From assembly GCA_934216155.1 (NCBI GenBank), contig CAKQBK010000015.1, forward strand, positions 1 to 35,674: 35,674 nt of DNA. Direction: 5' to 3'. Under the pieces are notes generated by a model, which saw only the letters and a list, made by a program, of their open reading frames with translations, did no database searches and was not told where the DNA came from. Source of the stretch: an uncultured Dialister sp. (GTDB lineage Bacteria; Bacillota; Negativicutes; Veillonellales; Dialisteraceae). The first letter of the stretch is position 1. Every line of letters begins with the position of its first letter. The position numbers and the translations under genes were made by a program. Shown here piece by piece: positions 8,124 through 17,628 of the stretch.

Positions 8124-9380
8124 ATGCTTAGTAAAATTGGACACGTACTTAGTAGTGTCGCATTGATTAAGCAGATTGCTGTCGGTTTGGTGATCGGCAT
8201 TTTGATTGCAGTCTGCTTCCCACCGGCGATTCCGGTGGTCAAGATTTTCGGGGATTTGTTTGTTAAAGCACTGAAAGGTGTCGCACCGATTCTGGTTTTC
8301 TTCCTGGTCATGAATGCTATGGCCCAGAAGAAAGATGGTCAGGGCGGCAAAATGCAGCCAATTATTGAACTTTATGTCATTGGTACTTTCTTTGCTTCCC
8401 TGGTTGGGGTTTGCATGTCTTTCCTGTTCCCTACCACCTTGCATTTGCAGGTGGCTGCTGATACCAAACTGGCACCGCCAAGTGGTATCGTACAGGTACT
8501 GCACAACCTGATTCTTTCCATTGTAGATAACCCGGTTAATGCTCTTTTGAATGGTAACTACATTGGCATCCTGGCATGGGCTATCATTATTGGTTTGGCT
8601 TTGAAAAATTATGGATCCGGCACCACCAAAACCTGGCTGGCTGATGTAGCAAAAACCATCACCCAGGTAGTGACTTGGGTCATCCACTTTGCACCTCTGG
8701 GCATTATGGGCCTGGTGGCTGATTCCGTTGGCACCGCTGGCGTAGAAGCACTGCTGGGCTATGTACAGCTCCTGGGTGTCCTGATTGGTTCCTACGTACT
8801 GGTGGCACTGGTCATGAATCCGCTCATTGTGTATGCCAAGGTTCATAAGAACCCATACCCGCTGGTTTGGACCACCATCCGTGAAAGTGGCGTTTATGCG
8901 TTCTTCACCAGAAGCTCCGCTGCTAACATTCCGGTCAATCTGTCCCTGTGCAAACGTCTGGGACTGAATCCAGATACATTCACTATTTCCATTCCGCTGG
9001 GTGCTACCATCAACATGGCTGGTGCTTCCATCACCATTTCCGTGCTGGCTTTAGCCGCTGCCAATACCCTGGGCATTGACGTGGATTTCCCAACGGCCCT
9101 TCTGCTCTGCATCGTTTCCACCGTGGGCGCTTGCGGTGCTTCCGGTGTAGCTGGTGGTTCCCTGCTTCTGATTCCAGTAGCATGCGCTTCCTTCGGTATC
9201 AATAGCAACATCGCTATGCAGGTTGTAGGCGTAGGCTTCATCATCTCCGTTCTGGAAGATGCCAGCGAAACTGCACTGAACAGCTCCAGTGACGTACTCT
9301 TCACTGCGACTGCTGAATATGCAGAACGCCGCAAAGCAGGTACTCTGAAAGCAGAAGACATGGTTCCGCATGATAATTAA
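8124..9380 (+). CDS. sstT: Serine/threonine:Na+ symporter SstT
   Basis: This protein of 418 residues belongs to the dicarboxylate/amino acid:cation symporter family. The sequence matches the SstT branch: many membrane helices, a serine-rich [10 protein letters not shown] segment like the family's re-entrant loop, and [13 protein letters not shown] for the substrate/Na+ site. It should import serine and threonine with sodium across the inner membrane. The start is the ATG at 8124 after AGGAGGAGAGG. It has its own promoter (8052-8080) and a strong terminator (9388-9418), so it is monocistronic and separate from the LPS cluster that follows. Confidence 0.93.
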   Translation: MLSKIGHVLSSVALIKQIAVGLVIGILIAVCFPPAIPVVKIFGDLFVKALKGVAPILVFFLVMNAMAQKKDGQGGKMQPIIELYVIGTFFASLVGVCMSFLFPTTLHLQVAADTKLAPPSGIVQVLHNLILSIVDNPVNALLNGNYIGILAWAIIIGLALKNYGSGTTKTWLADVAKTITQVVTWVIHFAPLGIMGLVADSVGTAGVEALLGYVQLLGVLIGSYVLVALVMNPLIVYAKVHKNPYPLVWTTIRESGVYAFFTRSSAANIPVNLSLCKRLGLNPDTFTISIPLGATINMAGASITISVLALAAANTLGIDVDFPTALLLCIVSTVGACGASGVAGGSLLLIPVACASFGINSNIAMQVVGVGFIISVLEDASETALNSSSDVLFTATAEYAERRKAGTLKAEDMVPHDN

Positions 9381-9387
9381 TTCATTC

Positions 9388-9418
9388 AAAAAAGGATTGC
9401 GAAAGCAATCCTTTTTTT
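9388..9418 (+). terminator. Rho-independent terminator of sstT
   Basis: AAAAAAGGATTGC pairs with GCAATCCTTTTTT around a GAAA tetraloop and ends in a T-run. It starts 8 nt after the sstT stop codon. The A/T symmetry means it could also act on the minus strand. Confidence 0.92.
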
Positions 9419-9429
9419 GTGCGGTAAAC

Positions 9430-9506
9430 TAGTGACTAGTGACTAGGAGCTAGGCTCTAGGAATTAGGAGTCGAGGTAGCGGAGCACAAAATTGGAAAGC
9501 GCCGCA
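9430..9506. repeat. Mixed heptad arm (copy G)
   Basis: GTGACTA-type heptads run into AATTAGG-type heptads and then a hairpin GCGGAGC/GCGCCGC with one mismatch. Two heptad families are joined in one arm. Confidence 0.65.
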
Positions 9507-9559
9507 TGATTATATAGTGAATGCTTGTTAATTCACTTTTGTGAAATTTATTTATCGCA

Positions 9560-9618
9560 ATGGTTTAAGGTTTAAGGTTTAGGGTTTGGTATTCAGCATT
9601 TAAACCTTAAACCAATGA
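9560..9618. repeat. TTTAAGG heptad palindrome
   Basis: ATGGTTTAAGGTTTAAGG and on (9560-9589) faces TTTAAACCTTAAACCAATG-type sequence (9599-9618). This gives a long hairpin made of 7-nt units with a short loop. Confidence 0.75.
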
Positions 9619-9960
9619 CGTTTTCAAGATCTATCATTTGTGGATGATGGACTCGGAACGTAAACCTTAACCCCATAGTGCAAAGGTATTCGGTAAATAT
9701 CAAGTGCATGAATTATTGGCCACTCACTATGGTAAGATATACCCCACTATATACCCCTTTTAACCTCGTTATAAGCGGTAAAAGGTATATGTTAAGAAAT
9801 GGAACGTGGCAGAATCATACCCTTTTATATATTAGAATGTTAGACATATCGCGGAAAGATTCATTTTATGGATAATATTCAAATTCCTTAATGCGTAAAA
9901 GACTGAAAAATGATAAAATAAAATGAACTATGACATATTGAAACTCTGTAGAAAATGAAT

Positions 9961-10026
9961 TGGTGACTCGTGACTGGTGGACTGGATTTGTATTTTATAT
10001 TTCCAGTCACTAGTCTACCAGTCATG
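9961..10026. repeat. GTGACTG heptad palindrome upstream of lpxI
   Basis: TGGTGACTCGTGACTGGTGG faces CCAGTCACTAGTCTACCAGT across an AT-rich loop. It ends about 20 nt before the lpxI ribosome binding site. Confidence 0.8.
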
Positions 10027-10056
10027 CATTTTCTCCAGAGAACGTTGGAGGTCATT

Positions 10057-10875
10057 ATGGAAACGATTGGTTTGTTAGCAGGCATCGGAACGCTTCCTGT
10101 GGAATTTATCGAAGCAGTGAAGCCTCAGGGATACCGGGTGGTTTGCATTGCTGTCACCCCTGGTATCGATCCGAAACTTTCTGAAATAGCAGATGCCTAT
10201 TATGATATTAGCGCATTCAAATTGGACAAGGTCATCAAGACATTGGTGAAAGAGAATGTGAAAGAAGTCACCATGATTGGGAAGGTGACCAAGGAATGGT
10301 TGTATAAATCTCACACTTTTCCTGATTTCAGAGCCATTAAACTTTTGAATAAACTGAGAAAGATGAATTTCAAAGACGATACGATTACGTTGGCTATTGT
10401 GGATGAATTGGCGAAAGATGGGATTTCGGTACTGGATCAGACGAAATACTTGAAACCTCTTATGCCGGGGCCTCAGGTATTTACCAAGAAGCAGCCCACC
10501 AAAGAGCAGCTGGCCGATGTGGCTTTTGGTTTTGAAGCGGCCAAAGCTATTGGGGCCATTGATTTGGGTCAGACTGTGGTGGTGAAGAACCAGGCGGTCA
10601 TGGCAGTGGAAGCCATTGAAGGAACCGATGCATGCATTCGTCGTGGTGGCGCGTTGGCCTGTGGCGGTGCGGTGGTAGTGAAAACTGCTAAGCCGGGACA
10701 GGATACGCGTTTCGATATGCCTGCCGTAGGGCTGACCACCCTTCATTCCATGGAAGAAAGTGATTGTGCCGTTCTCGCTATTGAAGCGTACCATACGTTA
10801 TTTGCTGAAAAAGACAAAGTGCTAGAAGAAGCCAATAAAAAAGGTATTGTCATTTTAGCAGTGGAGGGAAAGTAG
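10057..10875 (+). CDS. lpxI: UDP-2,3-diacylglucosamine diphosphatase LpxI
   Basis: LpxI hydrolyses UDP-2,3-diacylglucosamine to lipid X and UMP, the fourth step of lipid A synthesis. It is unrelated in fold to LpxH. The 272-residue sequence has the family N-terminus (IGLLAGIGTLPVEF) and the C-terminal DUF1009 region containing a GTD and TRFDMPAVG segment. The start is the ATG at 10057 behind TTGGAGGT; an in-frame upstream ATG at 9970 lies in a repeat palindrome and is rejected. It opens the LPS cluster and precedes lpxB, whose enzyme uses its product. Confidence 0.93.
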   Translation: METIGLLAGIGTLPVEFIEAVKPQGYRVVCIAVTPGIDPKLSEIADAYYDISAFKLDKVIKTLVKENVKEVTMIGKVTKEWLYKSHTFPDFRAIKLLNKLRKMNFKDDTITLAIVDELAKDGISVLDQTKYLKPLMPGPQVFTKKQPTKEQLADVAFGFEAAKAIGAIDLGQTVVVKNQAVMAVEAIEGTDACIRRGGALACGGAVVVKTAKPGQDTRFDMPAVGLTTLHSMEESDCAVLAIEAYHTLFAEKDKVLEEANKKGIVILAVEGK

Positions 10876-10947
10876 GTGACTGGTAGACTGGTGACTGGTG
10901 ACTGGGAAGAGCAAATCTTAGTCACCAGCCACGAGTCACCAGTCACG
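10874..10947. repeat. GTGACTG heptad palindrome between lpxI and lpxB
   Basis: GTGACTGGTAGACTGGTGAC and on faces GTCACCAGCCACGAGTCACC and on, around GGGAAGAGCAAATCTT. The palindrome begins at the lpxI stop codon and fills most of the gap. Confidence 0.82.
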
Positions 10948-10977
10948 CATTTCCAAAGTATATAAGGAAATACAACT

Positions 10978-12111
10978 ATGACAAAAATTATGATGTCTGC
11001 TGGCGAAGCGTCGGGGGACATGCATGCCGGTGCGGTGGCGGCGGAAATCAAGCTGCTCTATCCGGAGGCAGAGATTTTTGGTATGGGCGGACAGGATATG
11101 CGCAAAGCCGGTGTCCGTATCATTTATGATATTGAAAATCTAGGCATCATCGGCGTGGTAGAGGTCATCAAGCATTTGCCTCTATTTTTCAAACTCCGCA
11201 CGTTCCTGAAAGAAGCGATGATCAAAGAAAAGCCTGATGTGCTGGTTTGCGTGGATTATCCAGGTTTCAATATGAAGCTGGCCCATGTAGCCAAGAAATT
11301 GGGCATTCCTGTGGTGTACTATATTGCCCCCACCATTTGGGCATGGAATAAAGGACGGGCAAAGAACATTGTCCGGGACGTGAATACCGTGGCGTCCATA
11401 TTTCCTTTTGAAGCCAAAGCATACGAAGAAGCAGGGGCGCATGTTTCTTTTGTAGGCCATCCGTTGGCTGACACCGTGAAGCCTTCTATGTCGTTTGATG
11501 AAGCCATGGTTTATTTCCATGGAAATACCAATAAAAAGCGGATTCTGCTCATGCCGGGCAGTCGTAAAAATGAAGTCAAGGGACTTCTTCCGGTGATGCT
11601 TTCTGCAGCGGAAAAATTGCAGCAGAAGACCGATTGTCAGTTTTTCATTCCCCGGGCGTCTACGATTCCTATGGAATTTTTATCTTCCATCATTGGGGCG
11701 TCGAAACTTTCTATCGAAATCACCGAAGGCAAGCAATATGATTTGATGCAGATTTGTGATGCCTGCATTGCATCGTCGGGGACAGCCACATTAGAGACGG
11801 CTTTGATGGAGCTTCCTACGGTGCTGGTATATCGCTTGGCACCGGTGACGTGGATGCTGGCGAAACTTCTGGTCCATGTGAAATATGCGGGGCTTCCCAA
11901 TTTGCTTTTGGACCGGGAAGTGACACCGGAACTGTTGCAGGATGCAGTGACTGCTGACAATATCGCCGGCATTGTCGGTCCCTGGATTACCAATCCGAAG
12001 CGAAGAGAAGAAAATGTGAAAAAGATTCAAGCGGTGCGCAAAGCCTTAGGTGGCGGCGGTGCCGTGAAGCGTGTGGCAGAGCTGATTATGGAAACAGCGA
12101 CTGGAAAGTGA
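10978..12111 (+). CDS. lpxB: Lipid A disaccharide synthase LpxB
   Basis: LpxB joins lipid X to UDP-2,3-diacylglucosamine to make lipid A disaccharide, acting at the inner face of the inner membrane. The 377-residue GT19 protein starts with the diagnostic SAGEASGDMHAG. It has VDYPGFN and YYIAPTIWAW in the N-terminal half, MPGSRKNEVKGLLP at the nucleotide site, and SSGTATLE in the C-terminal half. AAGGAA lies just ahead of the ATG at 10978. It sits between lpxI and msbA, separated from both only by heptad palindromes. Confidence 0.96.
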   Translation: MTKIMMSAGEASGDMHAGAVAAEIKLLYPEAEIFGMGGQDMRKAGVRIIYDIENLGIIGVVEVIKHLPLFFKLRTFLKEAMIKEKPDVLVCVDYPGFNMKLAHVAKKLGIPVVYYIAPTIWAWNKGRAKNIVRDVNTVASIFPFEAKAYEEAGAHVSFVGHPLADTVKPSMSFDEAMVYFHGNTNKKRILLMPGSRKNEVKGLLPVMLSAAEKLQQKTDCQFFIPRASTIPMEFLSSIIGASKLSIEITEGKQYDLMQICDACIASSGTATLETALMELPTVLVYRLAPVTWMLAKLLVHVKYAGLPNLLLDREVTPELLQDAVTADNIAGIVGPWITNPKRREENVKKIQAVRKALGGGGAVKRVAELIMETATGK

Positions 12112-12174
12112 CTGGTAGCTGGTGACTAGTGACTGGGAAGAATAAATGATTTTTGTGACCAGTCACGAGTTACC
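12108..12174. repeat. GTGACTG heptad palindrome between lpxB and msbA
   Basis: GTGACTGGTAGCTGGTGACT and on faces GTGACCAGTCACGAGTTACC around an AT-rich loop. It overlaps the lpxB stop codon (12109-12111) and is a sibling of the element at 10874-10947. Confidence 0.82.
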
Positions 12175-12195
12175 CATTTTAACGGAGAAATGATA

Positions 12196-13950
12196 TTGAA
12201 TAAGAAAAGAAGTAAGTTAAATAGTTACATTCGGCTTCTATCCTATTTGAAGCCTTACAAGATGCTGTTGGCCATTTCGGTGGTCTTCATGCTGTTTGTA
12301 TCCGTATCCAATCTGGTGGTTCCATGGATCATTAAGGATGTGATCGATAAGGTATTGGATGACAAAGATTTGACCATGCTGTACCTCATCATTGTGGCCA
12401 TTATGGTGACTTTCTTTATCCGTGCCATTACCACCTTTGGACATCGGTACTTGATGGGGTACATCGGCCAGGCGGTTATTATGGACCTGCGCAATGTGTT
12501 GTACCATCATCTGCAGAAATTGTCTATTTCCTACTACGACCGTCGCCGCACGGGGGAAATCATGAGTAATCTCACCAATGATATTTCCGCGTTGCAAATG
12601 GCCATTGTAGATAATTTCATTCAGCTGGTGCAGGAAGGGGCCATTTTCATTGGTTCTTTTGTATCCATGATTTATTTGCAGTGGAAATTGACCGCTCTGT
12701 GCTTGGTCATTGTACCACTGGTTTCGTACACCATTAAATTCTTTGGTCGGAAACTCCATTCTAGCGGTCGAGACGTACAGGAACGATTGGCCGATGTGAC
12801 TTCTATGTTGCAGGAAACCATTCAGGGAGTCCGCATTGTTAGAAGTTTCAATCGTGGAGATTTTGAGGAAAAACGGTTCAATGAAATTAACAAATCCAGC
12901 TTCAATGCCACTGTTCGTGCCATTCGCCAGCAGAGCCAGATGACTCCTTTAGTAGAATTCTTGTCTGCCATTGCGGTGTGCGCCATCATTTGGTACGGTG
13001 GTGTTTCCGTTATCGACGGCGTCATGACCACCGGGGAATTGATTGCATTCCTGATTTATGCCATCAACCTGGCCAATCCGACCAGAAGACTGGCAGAAAG
13101 TTTCGGCAGCGTACAGAAATCTTTAGCCGCTGCTGACCGTGTATTTGCTATTTTGGATGAAGAACCGGAAGTACAGGACAAAAAGGATGCCAAACCACTG
13201 GTAGTGAGCCAGGGCAAAGTGGAAGCCCGTCATGTGGCTTTCTACTATGAAAAAGAAAATCCAGTGCTGACGGATTTGAATTTTGTGGCTGAACCAGGAC
13301 AGACCATTGCGGTGGTAGGTCCTTCTGGTGCAGGAAAAACCACCATTGCCAACTTGCTGCCTCGTTTCTATGATGTCACCGGTGGTGCCATTTATATCGA
13401 TGGGGTAGATATTCGCGATGTGACTGTAGGTTCGCTTCGTGACAATATCGGCTTGGTACCGCAGGATACACTCTTGTTCAATACCACCATCAAAGAAAAC
13501 GTGTTGTATGGGCGCCTGGATGCCACCGATGAAGAAGTGTGGGCAGCGGTTCGTGCGGCCAACGCAGAAAAATTTGTCAAAGGGCTGCCCCATGGCATTG
13601 AAACCAAGGTGGGAGATCGCGGGCTGGTTCTTTCCGGCGGACAGCGTCAGCGTATCGCTATCGCTCGCGCCATTCTGAAAGACCCGAAGATTTTGATTCT
13701 CGATGAAGCCACTTCTGCTTTGGATACAGAAAGTGAAAAGATTGTACAGGATGCACTGGATAAACTCATGGTGGGACGTACCTCTTTCGTCATTGCCCAT
13801 CGTTTGTCTACCATTAAAAATGCAGACCAGATTCTGGTACTCAACAACGGCGTCATTGCCGAACGAGGCACCCATGAAGAACTGATGGACAAAGGTGGAT
13901 TGTATTACGAACTGTACACCATGTCTGCAAAGAATGCACAAGGGAAATAA
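12196..13950 (+). CDS. msbA: Lipid A flippase, MsbA-type ABC exporter
   Basis: This is an ABC exporter half-transporter of about 584 residues: six membrane helices, then a nucleotide-binding domain with Walker A GPSGAGKTT, signature LSGGQRQR, Walker B ILILDEATSALD and the switch histidine in VIAHRLST. Flanked by lipid A genes, it is most likely MsbA, which flips Kdo2-lipid A across the inner membrane; sequence alone cannot exclude another lipid or drug substrate. Start choice: ACGGAG at 12182-12187 is only 2 nt before the ATG at 12190 but 8 nt before the TTG at 12196, so I favour the TTG. The difference is two codons. Confidence 0.9.
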   Translation: MNKKRSKLNSYIRLLSYLKPYKMLLAISVVFMLFVSVSNLVVPWIIKDVIDKVLDDKDLTMLYLIIVAIMVTFFIRAITTFGHRYLMGYIGQAVIMDLRNVLYHHLQKLSISYYDRRRTGEIMSNLTNDISALQMAIVDNFIQLVQEGAIFIGSFVSMIYLQWKLTALCLVIVPLVSYTIKFFGRKLHSSGRDVQERLADVTSMLQETIQGVRIVRSFNRGDFEEKRFNEINKSSFNATVRAIRQQSQMTPLVEFLSAIAVCAIIWYGGVSVIDGVMTTGELIAFLIYAINLANPTRRLAESFGSVQKSLAAADRVFAILDEEPEVQDKKDAKPLVVSQGKVEARHVAFYYEKENPVLTDLNFVAEPGQTIAVVGPSGAGKTTIANLLPRFYDVTGGAIYIDGVDIRDVTVGSLRDNIGLVPQDTLLFNTTIKENVLYGRLDATDEEVWAAVRAANAEKFVKGLPHGIETKVGDRGLVLSGGQRQRIAIARAILKDPKILILDEATSALDTESEKIVQDALDKLMVGRTSFVIAHRLSTIKNADQILVLNNGVIAERGTHEELMDKGGLYYELYTMSAKNAQGK

Positions 13951-13954
13951 AGAA

Positions 13955-14126
13955 TAGTGAGGAATTAGGAGTTAGGAGTTAGGAGTGAAGGTGCGGCGCA
14001 TCAAATTAGGAAGCGCCGAAATATATGACTTATTATATTGGATAAAAATCATAATAAGTAAAGCCTGGCTTTATGAACTGTGCCAGGCCACCACCACTCC
14101 TCACTTCTCACTTCTCACTCCTAACT
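13955..14126. repeat. Heptad/GC-hairpin palindromic element (copy H)
   Basis: The left arm (13955-14018) has AGTGAGG/AATTAGG/AGTTAGG heptads and stem GCGGCGC/GCGCCG. The right arm (14062-14126) has the very different stem GCCTGGC/GCCAGGC around TTTATGAACTGT, then CACCACCACTCC and inverted heptads. This is the clearest case of a changed but still paired stem. Confidence 0.82.
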
Positions 14127-14155
14127 TTTTCTGATTTTGGAAAAAGGAGAAAAAA

Positions 14156-15484
14156 TTGTATTGGGTTTACAACATATGCCTGGTGGCGTATTGGATACTG
14201 CAGATTCCGATTTTGATTTATCGGCTTGTTTTTGAAGAAGGCTTTTATGATCGCCTGAAGCAAAGTGCGGGCATCATGCCGACGCCGACGCTGCAGCAGA
14301 TTGCTTACCATAATGCCATTTGGGTGCATGCGGCTTCCGTAGGAGAAGTGGTAGCGGCCAGTCCGATTGTGAGGGAATTGAAGAAAAAATATCCCAATGA
14401 AATGGTGGTGGTGTCTGTGGTTACAGCTACAGGACATCGCATGGCCCAGCGTATCATTCCAGAAGCGGACGGACATATCTTTTTCCCTTTTGACTTGCCA
14501 GTCATTACGGAACGCATTGTAGATATTGTAAATCCGAAAGCCATTATTCTTATCGAAACCGAATTGTGGCCCAATTTCCTGCGCTTGGCATGGAAAAAGA
14601 AAATTCCGGTCATGATGATGAATGGCCGTATCAGCAGCCGTTCCATGAGACGGTATTCTCTGATTAAGCGATTCACCACTCGCATGCTGCTTCAGATTCG
14701 TAAATTCTGCATGCAGTCCAAGATCGATAGAGAACGCATCATTGGCATGGGAGCGGATCCCAAGCGGGTGACCATTACAGGGAACACCAAGTACGACCAG
14801 ACTTATGCAGAAGTGTCGGAAGAAGAACGACAGGCACTGCGAAAAGAATTCCGTTTCGATGGCAAGGGCCCCATTATTGTGGCCGGTTCCACCCATAGCG
14901 GAGAAGAAGAAATCGTAGTCAAAACCTTCGGAAAAGTATTGAAGAAATATCCCGATGCCCGTCTTTTGCTGGCGGTTCGTGAAATTACCAGAGCGCCTTC
15001 TGTGAAATTTATGATTAAACATTTGGGATACACCGTGCTTCGTCGTTCCAAAATGGGAACTGAAGAAGATGACGGCAAGAGTCCACAGATTGTGATCCTC
15101 GATACCATTGGTGAACTGGGCCGTTTGTACAGCTTGGCGGATATTGTTTTCGTTGGCGGCAGTTTTGTCAAAGTAGGCGGACACAACATTCTAGAACCGG
15201 CAGCCCATGGAAAACCGGTTCTGGTAGGACCTTACATGTTCAATTTCCAGGAAATCTTTGAACTTCTGTCTAGTCGCGGCGTGTGTCAGATGACACCCAA
15301 TGAAGCGGATTTTGAAAAGACAGTTCTTCATTTGCTAGACCATCCAGAAGAAATGAAGAAAATGGGCGAAGCCGCTTTGGAAGTGGTCCATGAAAATCAA
15401 GGGGCTACAGAAAGAAATATTGATGCCTTTGAGCACTTGATTGCAGAGTATGGCGTACACCTGGGAGGAAGCCATGAGTCTTGA
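14156..15484 (+). CDS. waaA: 3-deoxy-D-manno-octulosonic acid transferase
   Basis: WaaA (KdtA) transfers Kdo from CMP-Kdo to lipid IVA at the inner membrane. The 442-residue GT30 protein begins with a membrane-anchoring helix (ICLVAYWILQIPILIYRLVF). It shows WVHAASVGEV, ETELWPN, GSTHSGEEE and the C-terminal GGSF/GGHNILEPAAHGKPVL acceptor/donor motifs. Translation starts at TTG 14156, 6 nt after AAAGGAG (14143-14149); there is no nearby ATG. The 3' end overlaps lpxK by 11 nt, suggesting coupled translation. Confidence 0.95.
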   Translation: MYWVYNICLVAYWILQIPILIYRLVFEEGFYDRLKQSAGIMPTPTLQQIAYHNAIWVHAASVGEVVAASPIVRELKKKYPNEMVVVSVVTATGHRMAQRIIPEADGHIFFPFDLPVITERIVDIVNPKAIILIETELWPNFLRLAWKKKIPVMMMNGRISSRSMRRYSLIKRFTTRMLLQIRKFCMQSKIDRERIIGMGADPKRVTITGNTKYDQTYAEVSEEERQALRKEFRFDGKGPIIVAGSTHSGEEEIVVKTFGKVLKKYPDARLLLAVREITRAPSVKFMIKHLGYTVLRRSKMGTEEDDGKSPQIVILDTIGELGRLYSLADIVFVGGSFVKVGGHNILEPAAHGKPVLVGPYMFNFQEIFELLSSRGVCQMTPNEADFEKTVLHLLDHPEEMKKMGEAALEVVHENQGATERNIDAFEHLIAEYGVHLGGSHES

Positions 15485-16589
15485 ATCCTATGTGACAGGG
15501 CTGATGAAAAATCCATCCCCTAGTGGTTTGGATCGATTGGCTCTTTGTGGGTTGGAAAAATTGGAAAAGGTCTATTTGTCCGGCGTAGAAAAGAAACGGA
15601 AAGCCGCTTTGGAAAGGGCCGTTTCTGTCGATGTGCCGGTCATCAGTGTAGGAAATATCACCGCTGGTGGCACAGGGAAAACGCCGTGTATTCTGCTTTT
15701 GGCAGAGACCTTGCAAAAGCAGGGGAAAAAGCCAGCAGTGATTAGCCGCGGTTATCGAAGTGGTTTGGAAAAAGAAGGGGGCATTGTCTCCGATGGGAAG
15801 AAAATCCTGGTTTCCCAAGCCATGGCAGGCGATGAACCGTACATGATGGCTTTGAAACTTCCGGGTGTGCCGATTCTGGTTGGCAAAGACCGGATCACAT
15901 CGGCACAGAAGGCCATCGATTTGGGCGCCGATGTATTACTCATGGATGATGGATTTCAGTATTGGCAGCTGAAGCGTGATTTGGATATCATCCTTATCGA
16001 TTGTACCAATCCCTTTGGTTATGACCATGCGCTGCCGCGAGGATTGCTGCGTGAACCATTGACTGCACTGAAACGGGCTGGACTTTTTATTTTAACCAAA
16101 AGCGACCAGGTCCATGCGGTGGATGTGATGGATATCAAAGAAAAACTCCAGGATCTGGCACCGAGAGTTCCTATATTTACATCCTGCCATGCACCATCCA
16201 AAGTGGTTCTTTATGACAAGTGGAAACAATCCATCCATGAAGGGTCTCTAAAAGAGGCTTCCATGAAAAAAGCACTTCTTGTTTCAGGTATTGGTAATCC
16301 AGGCGCGTTTGCGGAAACTGCCAAAGCAGCAGGGCTTCGCATGGTAGGGCAAATGGCCTTCGATGACCATCACCACTATACGGAAGAAGATGTGAGAAAT
16401 GGGATTTCCGAAGCGAAAGCCAAAGGGGCCGAGTGGATTGTGATGACAGAAAAAGATGCAGTTAAAATGATGAACCTGTCCAGCTTGTCTCAATCGGATA
16501 TTCCCTTTGCGGTGCTGGAAATTGAGATGAAGATAGTAGAGAGTGTGAAACCGCTATTGTCAATAGTGAGAAAAAGTTGCCAGATATAA
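15474..16589 (+). CDS. lpxK: Tetraacyldisaccharide 4'-kinase LpxK
   Basis: LpxK phosphorylates the 4' position of lipid A disaccharide to give lipid IVA. The 371-residue protein has the membrane-associated P-loop kinase features: SVGNITAGGTGKTP (Walker A), the SRGYRS motif and DDGFQYW. The ATG at 15474 follows GGGAGGAAG and overlaps the waaA 3' end; a longer frame from 15441 lies wholly inside waaA and is rejected. About 300 nt of repeat sequence separate it from kdsB. Confidence 0.95.
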   Translation: MSLESYVTGLMKNPSPSGLDRLALCGLEKLEKVYLSGVEKKRKAALERAVSVDVPVISVGNITAGGTGKTPCILLLAETLQKQGKKPAVISRGYRSGLEKEGGIVSDGKKILVSQAMAGDEPYMMALKLPGVPILVGKDRITSAQKAIDLGADVLLMDDGFQYWQLKRDLDIILIDCTNPFGYDHALPRGLLREPLTALKRAGLFILTKSDQVHAVDVMDIKEKLQDLAPRVPIFTSCHAPSKVVLYDKWKQSIHEGSLKEASMKKALLVSGIGNPGAFAETAKAAGLRMVGQMAFDDHHHYTEEDVRNGISEAKAKGAEWIVMTEKDAVKMMNLSSLSQSDIPFAVLEIEMKIVESVKPLLSIVRKSCQI

Positions 16590-16893
16590 AAGGTTATTTC
16601 GGAATTCTTTTATTTCTGCTATTCATTGCAGGAAATTGTTTAGAGACAGGGTTATAAAGGGTTATAAAAAGGTTATGCAATAGGGAAACTTGCGAAGCTA
16701 ACCTTTATAATTGGTCAAAGGGCTACCTTATTTTCTGTAAAAGGGGTATTGGGGCGCCTTATGAATTGTGCGCCCCTTCCATCATTCCTAATTTCTCATT
16801 CCTAATTTCTCATTTCTAATTCCTCATTATTTCCGATAAAGTGAATTAATGAGCAGCCACTAGGGAAACACTGATTTCATAAGGAGGTCAACT
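16590..16893. repeat. Gap lpxK-kdsB: AAGGTTATA palindrome plus right arm (copy I)
   Basis: AGGGTTATAAAGGGTTATAA and on at 16649-16679 is the left side of an AAGGTTATA-type palindrome with a degraded right side. A heptad/GC-hairpin right arm follows at 16751-16829: stem GGGGCGC/GCGCCCC around CTTATGAATTGT, then inverted heptads. At 16862-16876 is AGGGAAACACTGATT, resembling the terminal repeat of the element at 32429-32584. No gene is visible. Confidence 0.65.
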
Positions 16894-17628
16894 ATGAAAG
16901 TTGCTTGTATTATTCCATCCCGATATGCGTCGACCCGGTTGCCGGGAAAACCGTTGCGGATGATTGCAGGAAAAACGTTGGTACAGCGTGTTTACGAAAG
17001 AGCCATTCTGGCGAAAGTGCCGGATACGGTCATTGTGGCCACTGACCATGCAGATATTGAAAACGAAGTGAACCGTTTTGGCGGACGGGTGGTGATGACC
17101 TCTGTGGACCATCCGACCGGCACCGACCGCTTGGCCGAAGTGGCAGCCCACTTCCCGGAATACGATATCATCGTCAATGTACAGGGCGATGAACCGCTGA
17201 TTGACCCAGATGTGATTGACCGTTTGGCACAGGATTTGCTGGACCATGACGACTTGGACATGGCTACTGTAGCGACACCGCTCAAGAAGGAAGATTACGA
17301 CGATCCGTCTTCTGTCAAAGTGGTGGTAAATCGGAAAGACGAAGCACTGTATTTCTCTCGCTCTCTCATTCCTTACCCACGGCATGATTTCAGTGAACCA
17401 CCGTTGAAGCATGTGGGGATTTACGCCTATCGGAGAGATTTCCTTCTGGCCTATGCCAAAATGGAACAGACCCCACTGGAAAAGACCGAATCGCTGGAAC
17501 AGCTCCGCGCCTTGGAAATGGGATACAAAATCGGCGTCATTCAAGTAGAAACCGAAGACATTGGGATTGATACGGAAGCGGATCTTCAGAGAGCCAATGA
17601 ATATTTTGAACATTTAGAAGAAAAATAA
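16894..17628 (+). CDS. kdsB: CMP-Kdo synthetase (3-deoxy-manno-octulosonate cytidylyltransferase)
   Basis: KdsB activates Kdo with CTP to CMP-Kdo, the donor used by WaaA. The 244-residue protein opens with the nucleotidyltransferase motif IPSRYASTRLPGKPL and has VATDHADI, the Mg-binding VQGDEPLI, and RSLIPYPR followed by HVGIYAYRR. AAGGAGG lies 7-8 nt before the ATG at 16894. It is followed by kdsA and, further on, kdsD and kdsC, so the whole Kdo pathway is in this cluster. Confidence 0.97.
   Translation: MKVACIIPSRYASTRLPGKPLRMIAGKTLVQRVYERAILAKVPDTVIVATDHADIENEVNRFGGRVVMTSVDHPTGTDRLAEVAAHFPEYDIIVNVQGDEPLIDPDVIDRLAQDLLDHDDLDMATVATPLKKEDYDDPSSVKVVVNRKDEALYFSRSLIPYPRHDFSEPPLKHVGIYAYRRDFLLAYAKMEQTPLEKTESLEQLRALEMGYKIGVIQVETEDIGIDTEADLQRANEYFEHLEEK

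Larger units (their letters stand above)
9507..10056. other. Gap before lpxI: repeats, no gene
   Basis: A TTTAAGG-type heptad palindrome lies at 9560-9618. Fragments of an AACC/GGTATA-type palindrome with AAGCGGTA lie near 9720-9790. AT-rich sequence without a recognisable gene fills 9800-9955, and a GTGACTG palindrome lies at 9961-10026. The cluster promoter is probably in this AT-rich stretch, but I cannot place both boxes with confidence. Confidence 0.5.

Noticed and set aside
9678..9875. A 65-codon ORF upstream of lpxI
   Set aside because: It crosses repeat fragments, has no ribosome site and shows no recognisable features.
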